In this document: in pieces, positions 16,554 to 25,491 of the stretch | Layout of the letters: every line of letters starts with the position of its first letter | How positions within the stretch are numbered: position 1 is the stretch's first letter | Assembly (NCBI RefSeq): GCF_004151245.1 | Contig: NZ_JUIW01000005.1 | Span: 248,001 to 312,000, forward strand | DNA: 64,000 nucleotides | Source: Flavobacterium beibuense | GTDB taxonomy: Bacteria > Bacteroidota > Bacteroidia > Flavobacteriales > Flavobacteriaceae | Direction of reading: 5' to 3' | The notes under the pieces: model-generated | What the model was told of the DNA's origin: nothing | The model's database searches: none | What the model saw: the letters and a program-made list of their open reading frames with translations, nothing else | Position numbers and translations under genes: made by a program

Positions 16554-16583
16554 CCAATCATTAAAATAAGAAATAATAATTAC

Positions 16584-17561
16584 ATGAGAACGATACAGTT
16601 TAGAGAGGCAGTTTGCGAAGCAATGAGCGAAGAAATGCGTCGCGACGAGTCAGTATATTTAATGGGTGAGGAAGTAGCCGAATATAACGGTGCTTATAAA
16701 GCATCTAAAGGTATGCTTGATGAGTTTGGTCCTAAGAGAGTAATTGATACTCCTATTGCCGAGCTTGGTTTTGCCGGTATTGCAGTAGGTTCTGCAATGA
16801 ACGGTAACCGACCTATTGTTGAGTTCATGACATTTAACTTCTCACTTGTAGGTATTGACCAAATTATAAACAACGCTGCTAAAATGAGGCAGATGTCTGC
16901 CGGGCAGTTTTCTATGCCTATCGTTTTCCGTGGGCCTACTGCTTCTGCAGGACAGCTTGCTGCTACACACTCTCAGGCTTTTGAGAATTGGTATGCAAAT
17001 ACACCGGGGTTAAAAGTTGTTGTTCCTTCTAACCCATATGATGCAAAAGGACTATTAAAATCAGCTATACGCGATAACGACCCTGTAATTTTTATGGAGT
17101 CTGAGCAAATGTATGGTGATAAAGGAGAGGTGCCAGAAGGAGAATATACTATTCCTCTTGGGGTTGCAGATATTAAGCGTGAAGGTAAAGATGTTACTAT
17201 CGTATCTTTCGGTAAAATCATAAAAGAGGCTTATACTGCTGCTGACGAATTAGAGAAAGAAGGTATTAGCTGTGAGATTATAGATCTTAGAACAGTACGT
17301 CCTTTAGATTATGATACAGTTTTAAACTCTGTGAAAAAAACTAACAGATTAGTGGTTCTTGAAGAGGCTTGGCCATTTGCTAGTGTTGCTTCAGAAATTA
17401 CTTACATGGTTCAGGAAAGAGCGTTTGATTATCTTGATGCTCCTATCCAGAGAATTACTACTGCCGATACACCGGCTCCTTACTCTCCTGTACTGCTTAA
17501 AGAATGGTTGCCAAATGCAGATGACGTTGTAAAAGCGGTTAAGAAAGTTATGTATAAATAA
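16584..17561 (+). CDS. pdhB: Pyruvate dehydrogenase E1 component subunit beta
   Basis: This is the beta half of the thiamine-diphosphate E1 enzyme that decarboxylates pyruvate for acetyl-CoA. The 325-residue protein has the transketolase pyrimidine-binding domain (GEEVAEYNGAYKASKGM, DTPIAELGFAGIAVGSAMNG) and the C-terminal transketolase domain (IIDLRTVRPLDYDTVLNSVKKT, LEEAWPFASVASEI). I chose the ATG at 16584 (MRTIQFREAV); an earlier in-frame ATG at 16551 falls inside the -7 promoter box. The alpha subunit and the E2 gene are not adjacent, so the complex is encoded at scattered sites. Confidence 0.93.
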   Translation: MRTIQFREAVCEAMSEEMRRDESVYLMGEEVAEYNGAYKASKGMLDEFGPKRVIDTPIAELGFAGIAVGSAMNGNRPIVEFMTFNFSLVGIDQIINNAAKMRQMSAGQFSMPIVFRGPTASAGQLAATHSQAFENWYANTPGLKVVVPSNPYDAKGLLKSAIRDNDPVIFMESEQMYGDKGEVPEGEYTIPLGVADIKREGKDVTIVSFGKIIKEAYTAADELEKEGISCEIIDLRTVRPLDYDTVLNSVKKTNRLVVLEEAWPFASVASEITYMVQERAFDYLDAPIQRITTADTPAPYSPVLLKEWLPNADDVVKAVKKVMYK

Positions 17562-17585
17562 TCCGATAAATTCGATTATATTTGA

Positions 17586-17617
17586 AACTTCATCATACTA
17601 TATGATGAAGTTTTTTG
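17586..17617 (+). terminator. Terminator after pdhB
   Basis: A perfect 12-bp stem (AACTTCATCATA with its complement, 3-nt loop) is followed by a T-rich run. It ends only 12 nt before the next start codon at 17630, leaving no room for a separate promoter downstream of it. Confidence 0.88.
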
Positions 17618-17629
17618 TTTATAGCATAT

Positions 17630-20122
17630 ATGAAAAAGAAGTTACTATTTTTTCTGGCTGTGATGCTGTTATTCACTGCCTCCCTTATGTCACAAACCAA
17701 AGTTGGGGGTATTGTGCTGGATGAAGCAAATGAGCCTATCCCTTATGCTAATGTTTATTTTAAAGGAACTTCTGAAGGGGTAATTACCGATGAGAACGGT
17801 AAGTTTTACCTTGAGTCTAAAAACAGCTATACTCAGCTTCTTGTTTCTTTTGTGGGCTATGCTTCACAGGAGGTTACTTTAGAAAAATCAGTTACCTATG
17901 ACCTTAAGGTTGTTTTAGGTGATTCTCAGGAACTGAAAGAGGTGGTTATATATTCCGGTAAGACTTCAAAGAAAGACAATCCCGCTATTGATATATTAAG
18001 GAAGATATGGGAAAGGCGCCGAAAGAACGGTCTTCATATGTTTGATCAGTATCAGTATGATAAGTATGAAAAAGTAGAGTTTGACATGAACAGCATTGAC
18101 AGTGCGTTTATGCAAAACAAACTTTTTAAGGGGATGGAGTTTATTTTTGAGCATGTTGACACTTCTGCCGTTACAGGCAAAACCTACCTTCCTATATTTA
18201 TTAATGAGAATATCGGTAAAGTGTATGGTGATAATACAACCAATCAAAAAAAAGAAATCACCGAGGCAAACAGAAACTCCGGCTTTAGTGATAATCAGCA
18301 GATAATAGCTTTTGTAAAGGACCTTTATGCTGATTATGATATTTACAATAACTACCTTAAGTTTTTTGATAAGGACTTTGTGAGTCCGCTTTCACGTACG
18401 GGTATCAATGTGTATAATTATGTGCTTCACGACAGTGCTTACGTAGATAATAAATGGTGTTATAATATAGTGTTCTATCCCAGGCGTAAAAATGAGCTGA
18501 CCTTTAAAGGGAACTTTTGGGTAAATGATACTACTTATGCTATTAAGAAGATAGCCATGTCTGCCAGTAAAGGAGCTAATATTAACTGGGTAAAGGATAT
18601 TTATATCGAGCAGGAGTTTGAGGTGCTTAACGATTCTGTTTTCCTGCTTACCCGAGACCATATGATGTCTGATTTTGCACTCAATAAAAAAGAAAAGTCT
18701 AAGGGAGTGTATGGAAAAAGAACTACGCTATTCCAAAACTATGAGTTTAATATAGAAAAGCCGGGAGAGTTTTATCATAAGGATGTAAATTATTTTGATG
18801 AATCGGTCAATAACAAATCTGATGAGTATTGGGATCGAAATCGTTTTGAATCCCTAAGCAGGGATGAGAAAGGAATCTATAAAATGCTGGATACCCTTAA
18901 AACTGTTCCTAAGTTTAAACGGATGTATAATCTGGTCGCAACATTAGGTTCCGGTTATTACCAGATAGGGCATTTTGACTATGGGCCTATTTTTTCAAGT
19001 TTTGGGTATAATGATGTCGAAGGGATAAGGCTTCGTACCGGAGGTCGAACTTACTTTGGGCAAAATGACCCGTGGCGTATAGAAGGATATACGGCTTATG
19101 GTCTTAAGGATAACAAGTTTAAATACGGCCTTTCCGGAAAATGGATGGTTGATAAAAAGAGGAGGATTATACTTGCAGCAGGTAACCGTAGGGATGTGGA
19201 GCAAACAGGTGTTAGTCTAACTGCTACAAGTGATGTGCTTGGGCGTAGTTTTGCTTCATCTTCCTTATTTGCAAGTGGTGACAACAGTAAGCTTACCAAT
19301 ATAAACTTTACCACATTTTCGGCAGAGATAGAGCCGGTTAAAAACCTGGTGTTTAAAACAAGTTTTTCGTACAGGACATTAAAAACAGCTTCACCGTTAA
19401 CCTTTAATATGGATTACTATGTAGACCCTGAAGATCCTTCTCAGGGTGTAAAAGGTACTGTTAATCAATATGAATATGGAATACATGTTGACTACACCCC
19501 TAAGAGAAGAACAATAGGGTATGGGGTAGAGCGCAGCGATGTAGATTATAATTATGCAAGGCTGTACTTAAACTACACGCAGGGACTAAAGATTTTTGAT
19601 AGTGATTTCAATTATCAAAAGCTTCAGTTCTATTACAGGCAGCCTGTATTGGTAGGTGGTTTTGGCCGATTGTTTACTACAGTCGAGGCGGGTAAGATAT
19701 TTGGTGCTGTTCCGCTTGGCTTAATGGGTATTGTACCGGGTAACCAATCGTACTTTATTATTGAGAACACCTATAATCTAATGAACTATTATGAGTTTGA
19801 GGCAGATGAATATGTATCACTTCACTTAGAGCATAATTTTAATGGCCGACTTTTTTCAAGGATTCCATTTTTAAGAAAACTTAATCTTAGGGAGATAGTA
19901 GGTGTAAAAGGTATATATGGTACCGTATCTCAGGAAAATATTGCCCTTAATGCTTCAAGTATTACATATCGTGCTCCTGATGATGTATATTGGGAATATC
20001 ATGCCGGTATAGGTAATATATTTAAGGTATTCAGGATAGACTTTGCTTGGAGAGGAAGTTATCTTGATCTTCCTGATGCTAAGAGGTTCGCTGTTAAAGG
20101 GGTTTTTGGATTTCATTTTTAA
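17630..20122 (+). CDS. DUF5686 / CarboxypepD_reg-like outer-membrane protein
   Basis: The 830-residue protein starts with a signal peptide (MKKKLLFFLAVMLLFTASLMS). Next comes a carboxypeptidase-regulatory-like beta-sandwich (about 25-110; VGGIVLDEANEPIPYANVYFKG, LVSFVGYASQEVTL). The rest is a DUF5686 region that ends in many amphipathic strands resembling an outer-membrane barrel (RLRTGGRTYFGQNDPWR..., ending KGVFGFHF). I chose the ATG at 17630 because it opens the signal peptide. The family is abundant in Bacteroidota; a role in transport or surface structure is assumed, not shown. A terminator sits immediately upstream. Confidence 0.85.
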   Translation: MKKKLLFFLAVMLLFTASLMSQTKVGGIVLDEANEPIPYANVYFKGTSEGVITDENGKFYLESKNSYTQLLVSFVGYASQEVTLEKSVTYDLKVVLGDSQELKEVVIYSGKTSKKDNPAIDILRKIWERRRKNGLHMFDQYQYDKYEKVEFDMNSIDSAFMQNKLFKGMEFIFEHVDTSAVTGKTYLPIFINENIGKVYGDNTTNQKKEITEANRNSGFSDNQQIIAFVKDLYADYDIYNNYLKFFDKDFVSPLSRTGINVYNYVLHDSAYVDNKWCYNIVFYPRRKNELTFKGNFWVNDTTYAIKKIAMSASKGANINWVKDIYIEQEFEVLNDSVFLLTRDHMMSDFALNKKEKSKGVYGKRTTLFQNYEFNIEKPGEFYHKDVNYFDESVNNKSDEYWDRNRFESLSRDEKGIYKMLDTLKTVPKFKRMYNLVATLGSGYYQIGHFDYGPIFSSFGYNDVEGIRLRTGGRTYFGQNDPWRIEGYTAYGLKDNKFKYGLSGKWMVDKKRRIILAAGNRRDVEQTGVSLTATSDVLGRSFASSSLFASGDNSKLTNINFTTFSAEIEPVKNLVFKTSFSYRTLKTASPLTFNMDYYVDPEDPSQGVKGTVNQYEYGIHVDYTPKRRTIGYGVERSDVDYNYARLYLNYTQGLKIFDSDFNYQKLQFYYRQPVLVGGFGRLFTTVEAGKIFGAVPLGLMGIVPGNQSYFIIENTYNLMNYYEFEADEYVSLHLEHNFNGRLFSRIPFLRKLNLREIVGVKGIYGTVSQENIALNASSITYRAPDDVYWEYHAGIGNIFKVFRIDFAWRGSYLDLPDAKRFAVKGVFGFHF

Positions 20123-20195
20123 TAAAAGGTTTCGTGTATAGAAAAAAATTGTACATTAGTGCGTATTTATGTTAAATTATATTACATATAAAAGT

Positions 20196-20675
20196 ATGAG
20201 AAACACGGCTTTATGTGTCTTGATTGCAGTATTTTTTATCTTCGTGGGCTGCAAGCAGAAAACAGAGGATGTGAAAGTGTTTGATGTTACATCTGATAGC
20301 CTTGTTGCTAAAATAACAGGAGATAGTATTGAATTTGTTAATAAGGAAGGTATACATCAAAAATGGGAAAGTATAGCCGGAGATAAAATAAATTTTGATG
20401 ATATTGTAATAAAGACAGGTAAAATAACTGATACAACAGAAGATTATTATATGTTGCTTGGTACAACTACAGATGGTAATACAAGAATTGGTGTTTTACT
20501 TGAAAAGAAAGGAGATGATCTTTATTTTGCCAAGCAGGACAATGCTGTTGTAATGGTTTCTTGTCAAGGTTGTAAAGTAGGTTGTGATCCTGTCGTTGTA
20601 ATGCAATATGGAAAGCCATTAGTGAACTGTTCTCCTTGTCCTGAATGTTTAAAGCAGGATAAGTTTCTTGATTAG
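20196..20675 (+). CDS. Six-cysteine lipoprotein, paralogue A (function unknown)
   Basis: The 159-residue product begins with a lipoprotein signal peptide ending in FVGC (Cys19), so the mature protein should be membrane-anchored. I chose the ATG at 20196; an in-frame ATG at 20169 would add nine residues before the signal peptide. The body (about 25-120) is small and polar, with the segment YYMLLGTTTDGNTRIGVLL. The C-terminus holds six cysteines at 123, 126, 130, 145, 148 and 151 (C-x2-C-x3-C-x14-C-x2-C-x2-C). The next gene encodes a clear relative. I do not recognise the family. Metal or Fe-S binding, or disulfide stabilisation, are possibilities. Confidence 0.8.
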   Translation: MRNTALCVLIAVFFIFVGCKQKTEDVKVFDVTSDSLVAKITGDSIEFVNKEGIHQKWESIAGDKINFDDIVIKTGKITDTTEDYYMLLGTTTDGNTRIGVLLEKKGDDLYFAKQDNAVVMVSCQGCKVGCDPVVVMQYGKPLVNCSPCPECLKQDKFLD

Positions 20676-20710
20676 GTCGATAAAAATGGTAGTATAACGG
20701 GAAGTGATAA

Positions 20711-20749
20711 TTTTTAACATTTACTTAGGAGGTGAGTAATGTTAAAAAG
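20711..20749 (+). repeat. Long inverted repeat between the two lipoprotein genes
   Basis: TTTTTAACATT-TACT and AGTAATGTTAAAAA pair over about 14 bp with one bulged T, around a loop containing TAGGAGGTG. The stem is AT-rich. It could terminate transcription of paralogue A (a T-containing tail follows) or act on paralogue B, which starts 42 nt downstream. Confidence 0.5.
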
Positions 20750-20790
20750 TTTATTTTCGTTTTAATTAATAGTTTAAACCCTTACCGATT

Positions 20791-21336
20791 ATGAAAAAAA
20801 ATTTATTAAAAGCTATTTTATTTGTAATGTTTGCTGTATTTGCTGTTTCCTGTACAGATGACCAGTCTGCTGTGGAAATGAACGAAAGCAATAAAGACTT
20901 CAATTTAAAAGCCACTGGCTCTGTTTGGGATGGTGTTATTGGAGTAGTGCAAAACGGGCAGTATATAATAACTGTTCCTAAAGAGAGGCTATTGGCAGAA
21001 ATGCAGCAAATGGTAAAAAATCAGGGCTATAATGAACAGCTCGATCAAGTTTCTATAGTCAAGAAAATACCGACCAATAACCCAACTGTTGATGCTTATA
21101 TGGTAATAGCAACAGCTCCCAGTGCTAATAGTTTTGCTACTGGTGTAATGTTAACGCTAAATTCTAGTAATCAATTTACTGTAGACAGAACTTTTGGTGG
21201 AAACGGTACTACATGTACAGGTTGTGCTACAGGCTGTAATTTAAGAGTACTTACAGAAGGTACTACCAAAATACCTTATTGCGATGAAAACGGTTGTATT
21301 TACAATTGTGTTAAGTCTGAAAGTAGTTTTTATTAA
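20791..21336 (+). CDS. Six-cysteine lipoprotein, paralogue B (function unknown)
   Basis: The 181-residue product has a lipoprotein signal peptide ending in AVSC (Cys21). Its central segment (YMVIATAPSANSFATGVML) aligns with YYMLLGTTTDGNTRIGVLL of the upstream protein. Its C-terminal cysteines at 142, 145, 149, 164, 169 and 173 repeat the same order, with the first four at identical spacing (C-x2-C-x3-C-x14-C); the shared pattern begins C-x-G-C-x-x-G-C. The two genes are therefore tandem duplicates that have diverged strongly. No enzyme motif is visible. A strong terminator follows, making a two-gene locus. Confidence 0.82.
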   Translation: MKKNLLKAILFVMFAVFAVSCTDDQSAVEMNESNKDFNLKATGSVWDGVIGVVQNGQYIITVPKERLLAEMQQMVKNQGYNEQLDQVSIVKKIPTNNPTVDAYMVIATAPSANSFATGVMLTLNSSNQFTVDRTFGGNGTTCTGCATGCNLRVLTEGTTKIPYCDENGCIYNCVKSESSFY

Positions 21337-21358
21337 TAGTTAATACGTATAGTAGTCT

Positions 21359-21391
21359 AAAGCCTTCTTTTTAAGAAGGCTTTGGTTTTTT
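21359..21391 (+). terminator. Terminator after the lipoprotein pair
   Basis: AAAGCCTTCTT and AAGAAGGCTTT form an 11-bp stem with a TTT loop, followed by GGTTTTTTAT. The rest of the 381-nt gap to ppa (21392-21646) shows no other feature I can support. Confidence 0.9.
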
Positions 21392-21646
21392 ATATCAATT
21401 AGGACAGATGTTTTTCTGATAAGGCAAATGAAAAGTTTTTACAGATAACATAGGCTTTTGGATGTAAAAATGTGTGTGGATTAACGGATTTTGACGAAAT
21501 AATAGCTTATACTGAACGATAAAAACCCGATTGGTCAACAGCGGCATTTTTTTGTGACATTACTATATGGAAAAGCGTGGTCGTATATTTTCTTATTAAA
21601 TTTATGTAAACTCATTACAGGACAGTGTTTTTAATAAAGTTATTGC

Positions 21647-21677
21647 TTTGTAAACAGTAAATTTTACACTAATTTTG
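21647..21677 (+). promoter_or_regulatory. Promoter of ppa
   Basis: TTTG (21647-21650), 19 nt, TAATTTTG (21670-21677): an exact match to the Bacteroidota promoter consensus with optimal spacing, 40 nt before the ppa start. Confidence 0.8.
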
Positions 21678-21717
21678 CACCCGCTAAAACAGTAAATGAA
21701 ATAATAAGACAATAAAA

Positions 21718-22248
21718 ATGAGCGCAGCAAAATCAAATTCGTTCGATGTACTTATCGAGATACCAAAAGGAAGCAGAAATAAATATGAGTATGACTTTGA
21801 ATTAAAGAAGATACGTTATGACAGAATGTTATTCTCGTCTATGATGTACCCTGCAGATTATGGTTTTATTCCTGAAACTCTTGCTTTGGATGGTGACCCT
21901 CTTGATGTACTTGTATTAGTAACAGAGCCTACTTTCCCTGGTTGTGTTATGGAAGTTAAGCCAATTGGTGTATTCCATATGGCAGATGAAAAAGGTCCGG
22001 ACGAGAAAATTGTTTGTGTTCCTGTGTCTGATCCTATCTGGAACAGACTTGAAGATCTAAGTGATATGAACCCTCACTTACTAAAAGAGATTGAGCACTT
22101 CTTTCAGGTATACAAAGATCTTGAGAACAAGAAAGTTGATGTTGGAGGATGGGGTGATGTTAAGGAAGCACGTGAGATTATAGAGAAATGTGTTGACCGT
22201 TTTGATACTTTACAGGACAGACCTGAGGAGTTATTTAGCATCCGATAA
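21718..22248 (+). CDS. ppa: Inorganic pyrophosphatase (soluble, family I)
   Basis: The enzyme hydrolyses PPi to two phosphates, pulling biosynthetic reactions forward. The 176-residue protein has the family I signature DGDPLDVLVL (the DxDPxD metal-binding motif) plus the N-terminal IEIPKGSRNKYEYD substrate-binding region and the Tyr-rich YPADYGFIPET. Length matches hexameric bacterial enzymes. It lies next to hppA, a membrane pyrophosphatase, so two PPi-consuming activities are clustered but separated by a terminator. Confidence 0.97.
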   Translation: MSAAKSNSFDVLIEIPKGSRNKYEYDFELKKIRYDRMLFSSMMYPADYGFIPETLALDGDPLDVLVLVTEPTFPGCVMEVKPIGVFHMADEKGPDEKIVCVPVSDPIWNRLEDLSDMNPHLLKEIEHFFQVYKDLENKKVDVGGWGDVKEAREIIEKCVDRFDTLQDRPEELFSIR

Positions 22249-22270
22249 CATATTTTATAAAAAAATATCA

Positions 22271-22304
22271 AAAAAGCAATATTCAACCCTGAATATTGCT
22301 TTTT
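22271..22304 (+). terminator. Terminator between ppa and hppA
   Basis: A perfect 15-bp stem (AAAAAGCAATATTCA and its complement) with loop ACCC, ending in T5-A-TTTA. It separates ppa from hppA. Confidence 0.9.
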
Positions 22305-22361
22305 TATTTATTTTGGTTTTGTTACATTTACGAATCTATTAACAAACCAAAATTCTTTTTT

Positions 22362-24818
22362 ATGGAATCAATTATGATTTACGTGCCTATTATTATGGCC
22401 GTTGTTGGGCTTCTTTTTATGGCAGCCAAAAGATCATGGGTGCTTAAGCAGGATGCCGGAGATGGTAAGATGAAAGAAATCTCCGATTACATCTACGAAG
22501 GTGCCTTAGCTTTCTTAAAGGCAGAATACAGATTACTTGCATTTTTCGTTATAGCCGCCAGTATAGCCCTGGCGGTTATTTCATATATAGTCCCCACCAC
22601 AGATATACTTATCGTAGTGGCTTTTATTTTTGGAGCTTTCTTTTCTGCGCTTGCAGGAAATATGGGAATGAAAATCGCGACCAAGTCAAATGTAAGGACA
22701 ACACAGGCTGCAAGGTCAAGCTTACCACAGGCGCTTAAAGTGTCTTTTGGTGGCGGTACTGTAATGGGACTTGGTGTTGCCGGACTGGCAGTGCTTGGAT
22801 TAACAGGTTTCTTTATTTTCTTTTTCCACTATTTTATGAATGGTGTTTGGGCTCCTGCAGATATTGATGGAGTGAGCAGAACACCGCAGGAACTGATGAC
22901 TATTGTGCTGGAAACCCTGGCAGGTTTTTCATTAGGAGCAGAGTCTATTGCGTTATTTGCCCGTGTGGGCGGTGGTATCTATACTAAAGCTGCCGATGTA
23001 GGTGCTGACCTTGTAGGTAAGGTTGAAGCAGGTATTCCGGAAGATGACCCGCGTAACCCGGCGACTATTGCCGATAATGTAGGAGATAACGTAGGAGACG
23101 TTGCCGGTATGGGAGCCGATCTTTTCGGGTCTTATGTGGCTACGGTTTTAGCGGCAATGGTATTAGGTAATTATGTGTTGAGGGATATTTTAATGGATAA
23201 TCCTGCATTTACAGATGCATTTGGAGGTATAGGTCCTATATTGCTTCCTATGGCAATTGCCGGATTTGGTATATTGTTCTCCATTATTGGTACTCTGTTA
23301 GTAAGAATAAAAGATAATAATGCTAAAGAGGCAGAAGTTCAGGGAGCACTTAATGTGGGGAACTGGGTTTCTATTGCACTTGTTGCGGTGTCATGTTACT
23401 TTTTGGTGACCTACCTGTTGCCGGAAACAATGAAAATGAACTTTTACGGTGAGGAAGCACAAACCATATCTTCCATGAGGGTGTTCTATGCAACCCTTGT
23501 CGGGTTGTTTGTGGGTGGTGTTATTTCATCAGTGACCGAATATTATACAGGGCTTGGTAAAAAGCCAATTTTAGCTATAGTACAAAAATCAAGTACCGGT
23601 GCCGGTACCAACATTATTGCCGGACTTGCTACGGGTATGGTTTCTACCTTCCCTACTGTGCTTTTATTCGCGGGTGCTATTTGGGGTTCTTATGCTTTGG
23701 CAGGATTTTATGGTGTTGCCTTAGCGGCATCGGCAATGATGGCTACCACTGCAATGCAGCTGGCAATTGATGCGTTCGGACCAATATCTGATAACGCAGG
23801 AGGTATTGCCGAAATGAGCGAACTGCCAAAAGAGGTGCGTACCCGTACCGATATTTTAGATTCTGTAGGTAATACAACGGCGGCTACAGGTAAAGGATTT
23901 GCTATTGCTTCGGCAGCCTTAACGTCATTAGCGCTTTTTGCCGCTTATGTAACCTTTACAGGTATAGACGGTATTAATATATTTAAGGCTCCGGTACTGG
24001 CTATGCTTTTTGTAGGTGGTATGATTCCGGTAGTATTCTCTGCACTTGCCATGAACTCTGTTGGTAAGGCAGCAATGGATATGGTATATGAGGTTAGGAG
24101 GCAGTTTAAAGAGATTCCGGGCATTATGGAAGGGACAGGTAAGCCAGAGTATGGTAAGTGTGTAGAAATCTCTACAAAGGCTGCTTTACGCGAAATGATG
24201 CTTCCCGGTCTGCTTACTATTGGTTTCCCTATTGCTATTGTGCTTATTGGTATGCTTATCTATCCTGATAACCATCAGTTAGTGGCAGAAATGCTTGGTG
24301 GTTATATGGCAGGGGTAACTGTATCAGGTGTGCTTTGGGCAGTTTTCCAGAATAATGCAGGTGGAGCATGGGACAATGCCAAAAAATCTTTTGAAGCCGG
24401 AGTTATGATTAACGGTGAAATGACCTATAAAGGATCTGATGCGCACAAAGCTGCCGTAACAGGTGATACGGTAGGGGATCCGTTTAAAGATACTTCAGGG
24501 CCTTCTATGAATATCCTTATTAAATTAAGCTGTCTTATAGGGCTTGTTATTGCTCCTATCTTAGGTGGACATGCTGATGGTGGAAATATGAATGTTCAGT
24601 CGGCTACGGTTATAGAACAGCCTATAACAAATGCTATAGAGAACAGAAAGGAAATTTCCATTGAAAAAGAAGTAGGAGAAGACGGTAAGGTTACTGCCAG
24701 GGTAGTGATTTCTACCTATACTACCAATGAGGATGTAAAAATGGAAGAAAAGGTTTTTGAAGGTACAGAGGAAGAGGTAAGGGCTCAGCTCGAAGAATTA
24801 AAAGAAAACAAAAACTAA
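22362..24818 (+). CDS. hppA: Membrane-bound pyrophosphatase (K+-dependent type, Na+ and/or H+ pump)
   Basis: This integral membrane enzyme couples PPi hydrolysis to ion pumping. The 818-residue protein starts at the ATG at 22362 ([12 protein letters not shown]); the upstream in-frame start would add 22 residues overlapping the ppa terminator. The catalytic signature is [35 protein letters not shown] in outline, split by family into [11 protein letters not shown] and DNVGDNVGD. The [10 protein letters not shown] motif has Ala rather than Lys at the position that decides K+-dependence in this family, so a K+-dependent pump is likely. The Glu in LGAESIALF fits Na+-type members. An unusual ~80-residue charged tail follows the last helix (about 736-818). 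Confidence 0.94.
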   Translation: MESIMIYVPIIMAVVGLLFMAAKRSWVLKQDAGDGKMKEISDYIYEGALAFLKAEYRLLAFFVIAASIALAVISYIVPTTDILIVVAFIFGAFFSALAGNMGMKIATKSNVRTTQAARSSLPQALKVSFGGGTVMGLGVAGLAVLGLTGFFIFFFHYFMNGVWAPADIDGVSRTPQELMTIVLETLAGFSLGAESIALFARVGGGIYTKAADVGADLVGKVEAGIPEDDPRNPATIADNVGDNVGDVAGMGADLFGSYVATVLAAMVLGNYVLRDILMDNPAFTDAFGGIGPILLPMAIAGFGILFSIIGTLLVRIKDNNAKEAEVQGALNVGNWVSIALVAVSCYFLVTYLLPETMKMNFYGEEAQTISSMRVFYATLVGLFVGGVISSVTEYYTGLGKKPILAIVQKSSTGAGTNIIAGLATGMVSTFPTVLLFAGAIWGSYALAGFYGVALAASAMMATTAMQLAIDAFGPISDNAGGIAEMSELPKEVRTRTDILDSVGNTTAATGKGFAIASAALTSLALFAAYVTFTGIDGINIFKAPVLAMLFVGGMIPVVFSALAMNSVGKAAMDMVYEVRRQFKEIPGIMEGTGKPEYGKCVEISTKAALREMMLPGLLTIGFPIAIVLIGMLIYPDNHQLVAEMLGGYMAGVTVSGVLWAVFQNNAGGAWDNAKKSFEAGVMINGEMTYKGSDAHKAAVTGDTVGDPFKDTSGPSMNILIKLSCLIGLVIAPILGGHADGGNMNVQSATVIEQPITNAIENRKEISIEKEVGEDGKVTARVVISTYTTNEDVKMEEKVFEGTEEEVRAQLEELKENKN

Positions 24819-24833
24819 TTTATATCTATTACT

Positions 24834-24863
24834 AAAAACGCCCGCTGTACAGCGGGCGTTTTT
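24834..24863. terminator. Bidirectional terminator between hppA and the nucleoside kinase gene
   Basis: A 14-bp perfect stem (AAAAACGCCCGCTG and complement) around a TA loop, with A5 on one side and T5 on the other, lies between convergent genes. Confidence 0.93.
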
Positions 24864-24876
24864 GATTTTATTTTGT

Positions 24877-25491
24877 TTAGAAAAGGCCGTTAAGTTCGGC
24901 ATTAATCCTGTTGATAATATCTCCCAGATCTTCCGGATTATCTACAAAGTTGTTTTTATCCACATCTACAATAAGCAGCTTACCTTTGTCGTAATTCTGA
25001 ATCCAGGCCTCATAACGTTCATTAAGCCTGCTCAGGTAATCTATGGATATTGAATTTTCATAATCGCGTCCGCGTTTGTGTATCTGCTTTACCAGATTAG
25101 GGATTGAGCTTCTAAGGTAGATAAGCAAATCAGGTGCGCCTACAAAAGTTTCCATAAGTTCAAAAAGCGAAGTGTAGTTACTAAAGTCCCTGTTGCTCAT
25201 AAGTCCCATAGCGTGTAGGTTAGGGGCGAAAATATGAGAATCCTCATAGATGGTCCTATCCTGTATAATGTTCTTGCCGCTTTCCTTAAACTGAAGCACC
25301 TGCCTAAGACGGGTGTTTAAGAAGTAAATCTGCAGATTAAACGACCAGCGCTCCATCTGATGGTAAAAATCGTCAAGGTAGGGGTTGTCTACCACATCTT
25401 CAAAATGCGGATCCCATTTAAAATGTTTGGCTAATAACTCTGTTAACGTGGTTTTTCCGGCGCCTATATTTCCGGCTACTGCTATATGCAT
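24877..25491 (-). CDS. Deoxynucleoside kinase
   Basis: The 204-residue protein belongs to the deoxyadenosine/deoxyguanosine kinase family, which phosphorylates salvaged deoxynucleosides. The P-loop GNIGAGKTT is at residues 7-15. The catalytic acidic residue lies in the FEDVVDNPYLDDFY region, the DRT motif (in IIQDRTIYED) takes the place of the usual DRS, and the lid has KRGRDYE. Which base it prefers cannot be settled here. Its start overlaps the stop of the upstream secreted hypothetical by one base, so the two are translationally coupled. Confidence 0.9.
   Translation of the reverse strand: MHIAVAGNIGAGKTTLTELLAKHFKWDPHFEDVVDNPYLDDFYHQMERWSFNLQIYFLNTRLRQVLQFKESGKNIIQDRTIYEDSHIFAPNLHAMGLMSNRDFSNYTSLFELMETFVGAPDLLIYLRSSIPNLVKQIHKRGRDYENSISIDYLSRLNERYEAWIQNYDKGKLLIVDVDKNNFVDNPEDLGDIINRINAELNGLF

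Noticed and set aside
16551..16584. Upstream start for pdhB
   Set aside because: It overlaps the promoter -7 element, and the family N-terminus MRTIQFREA begins at 16584.
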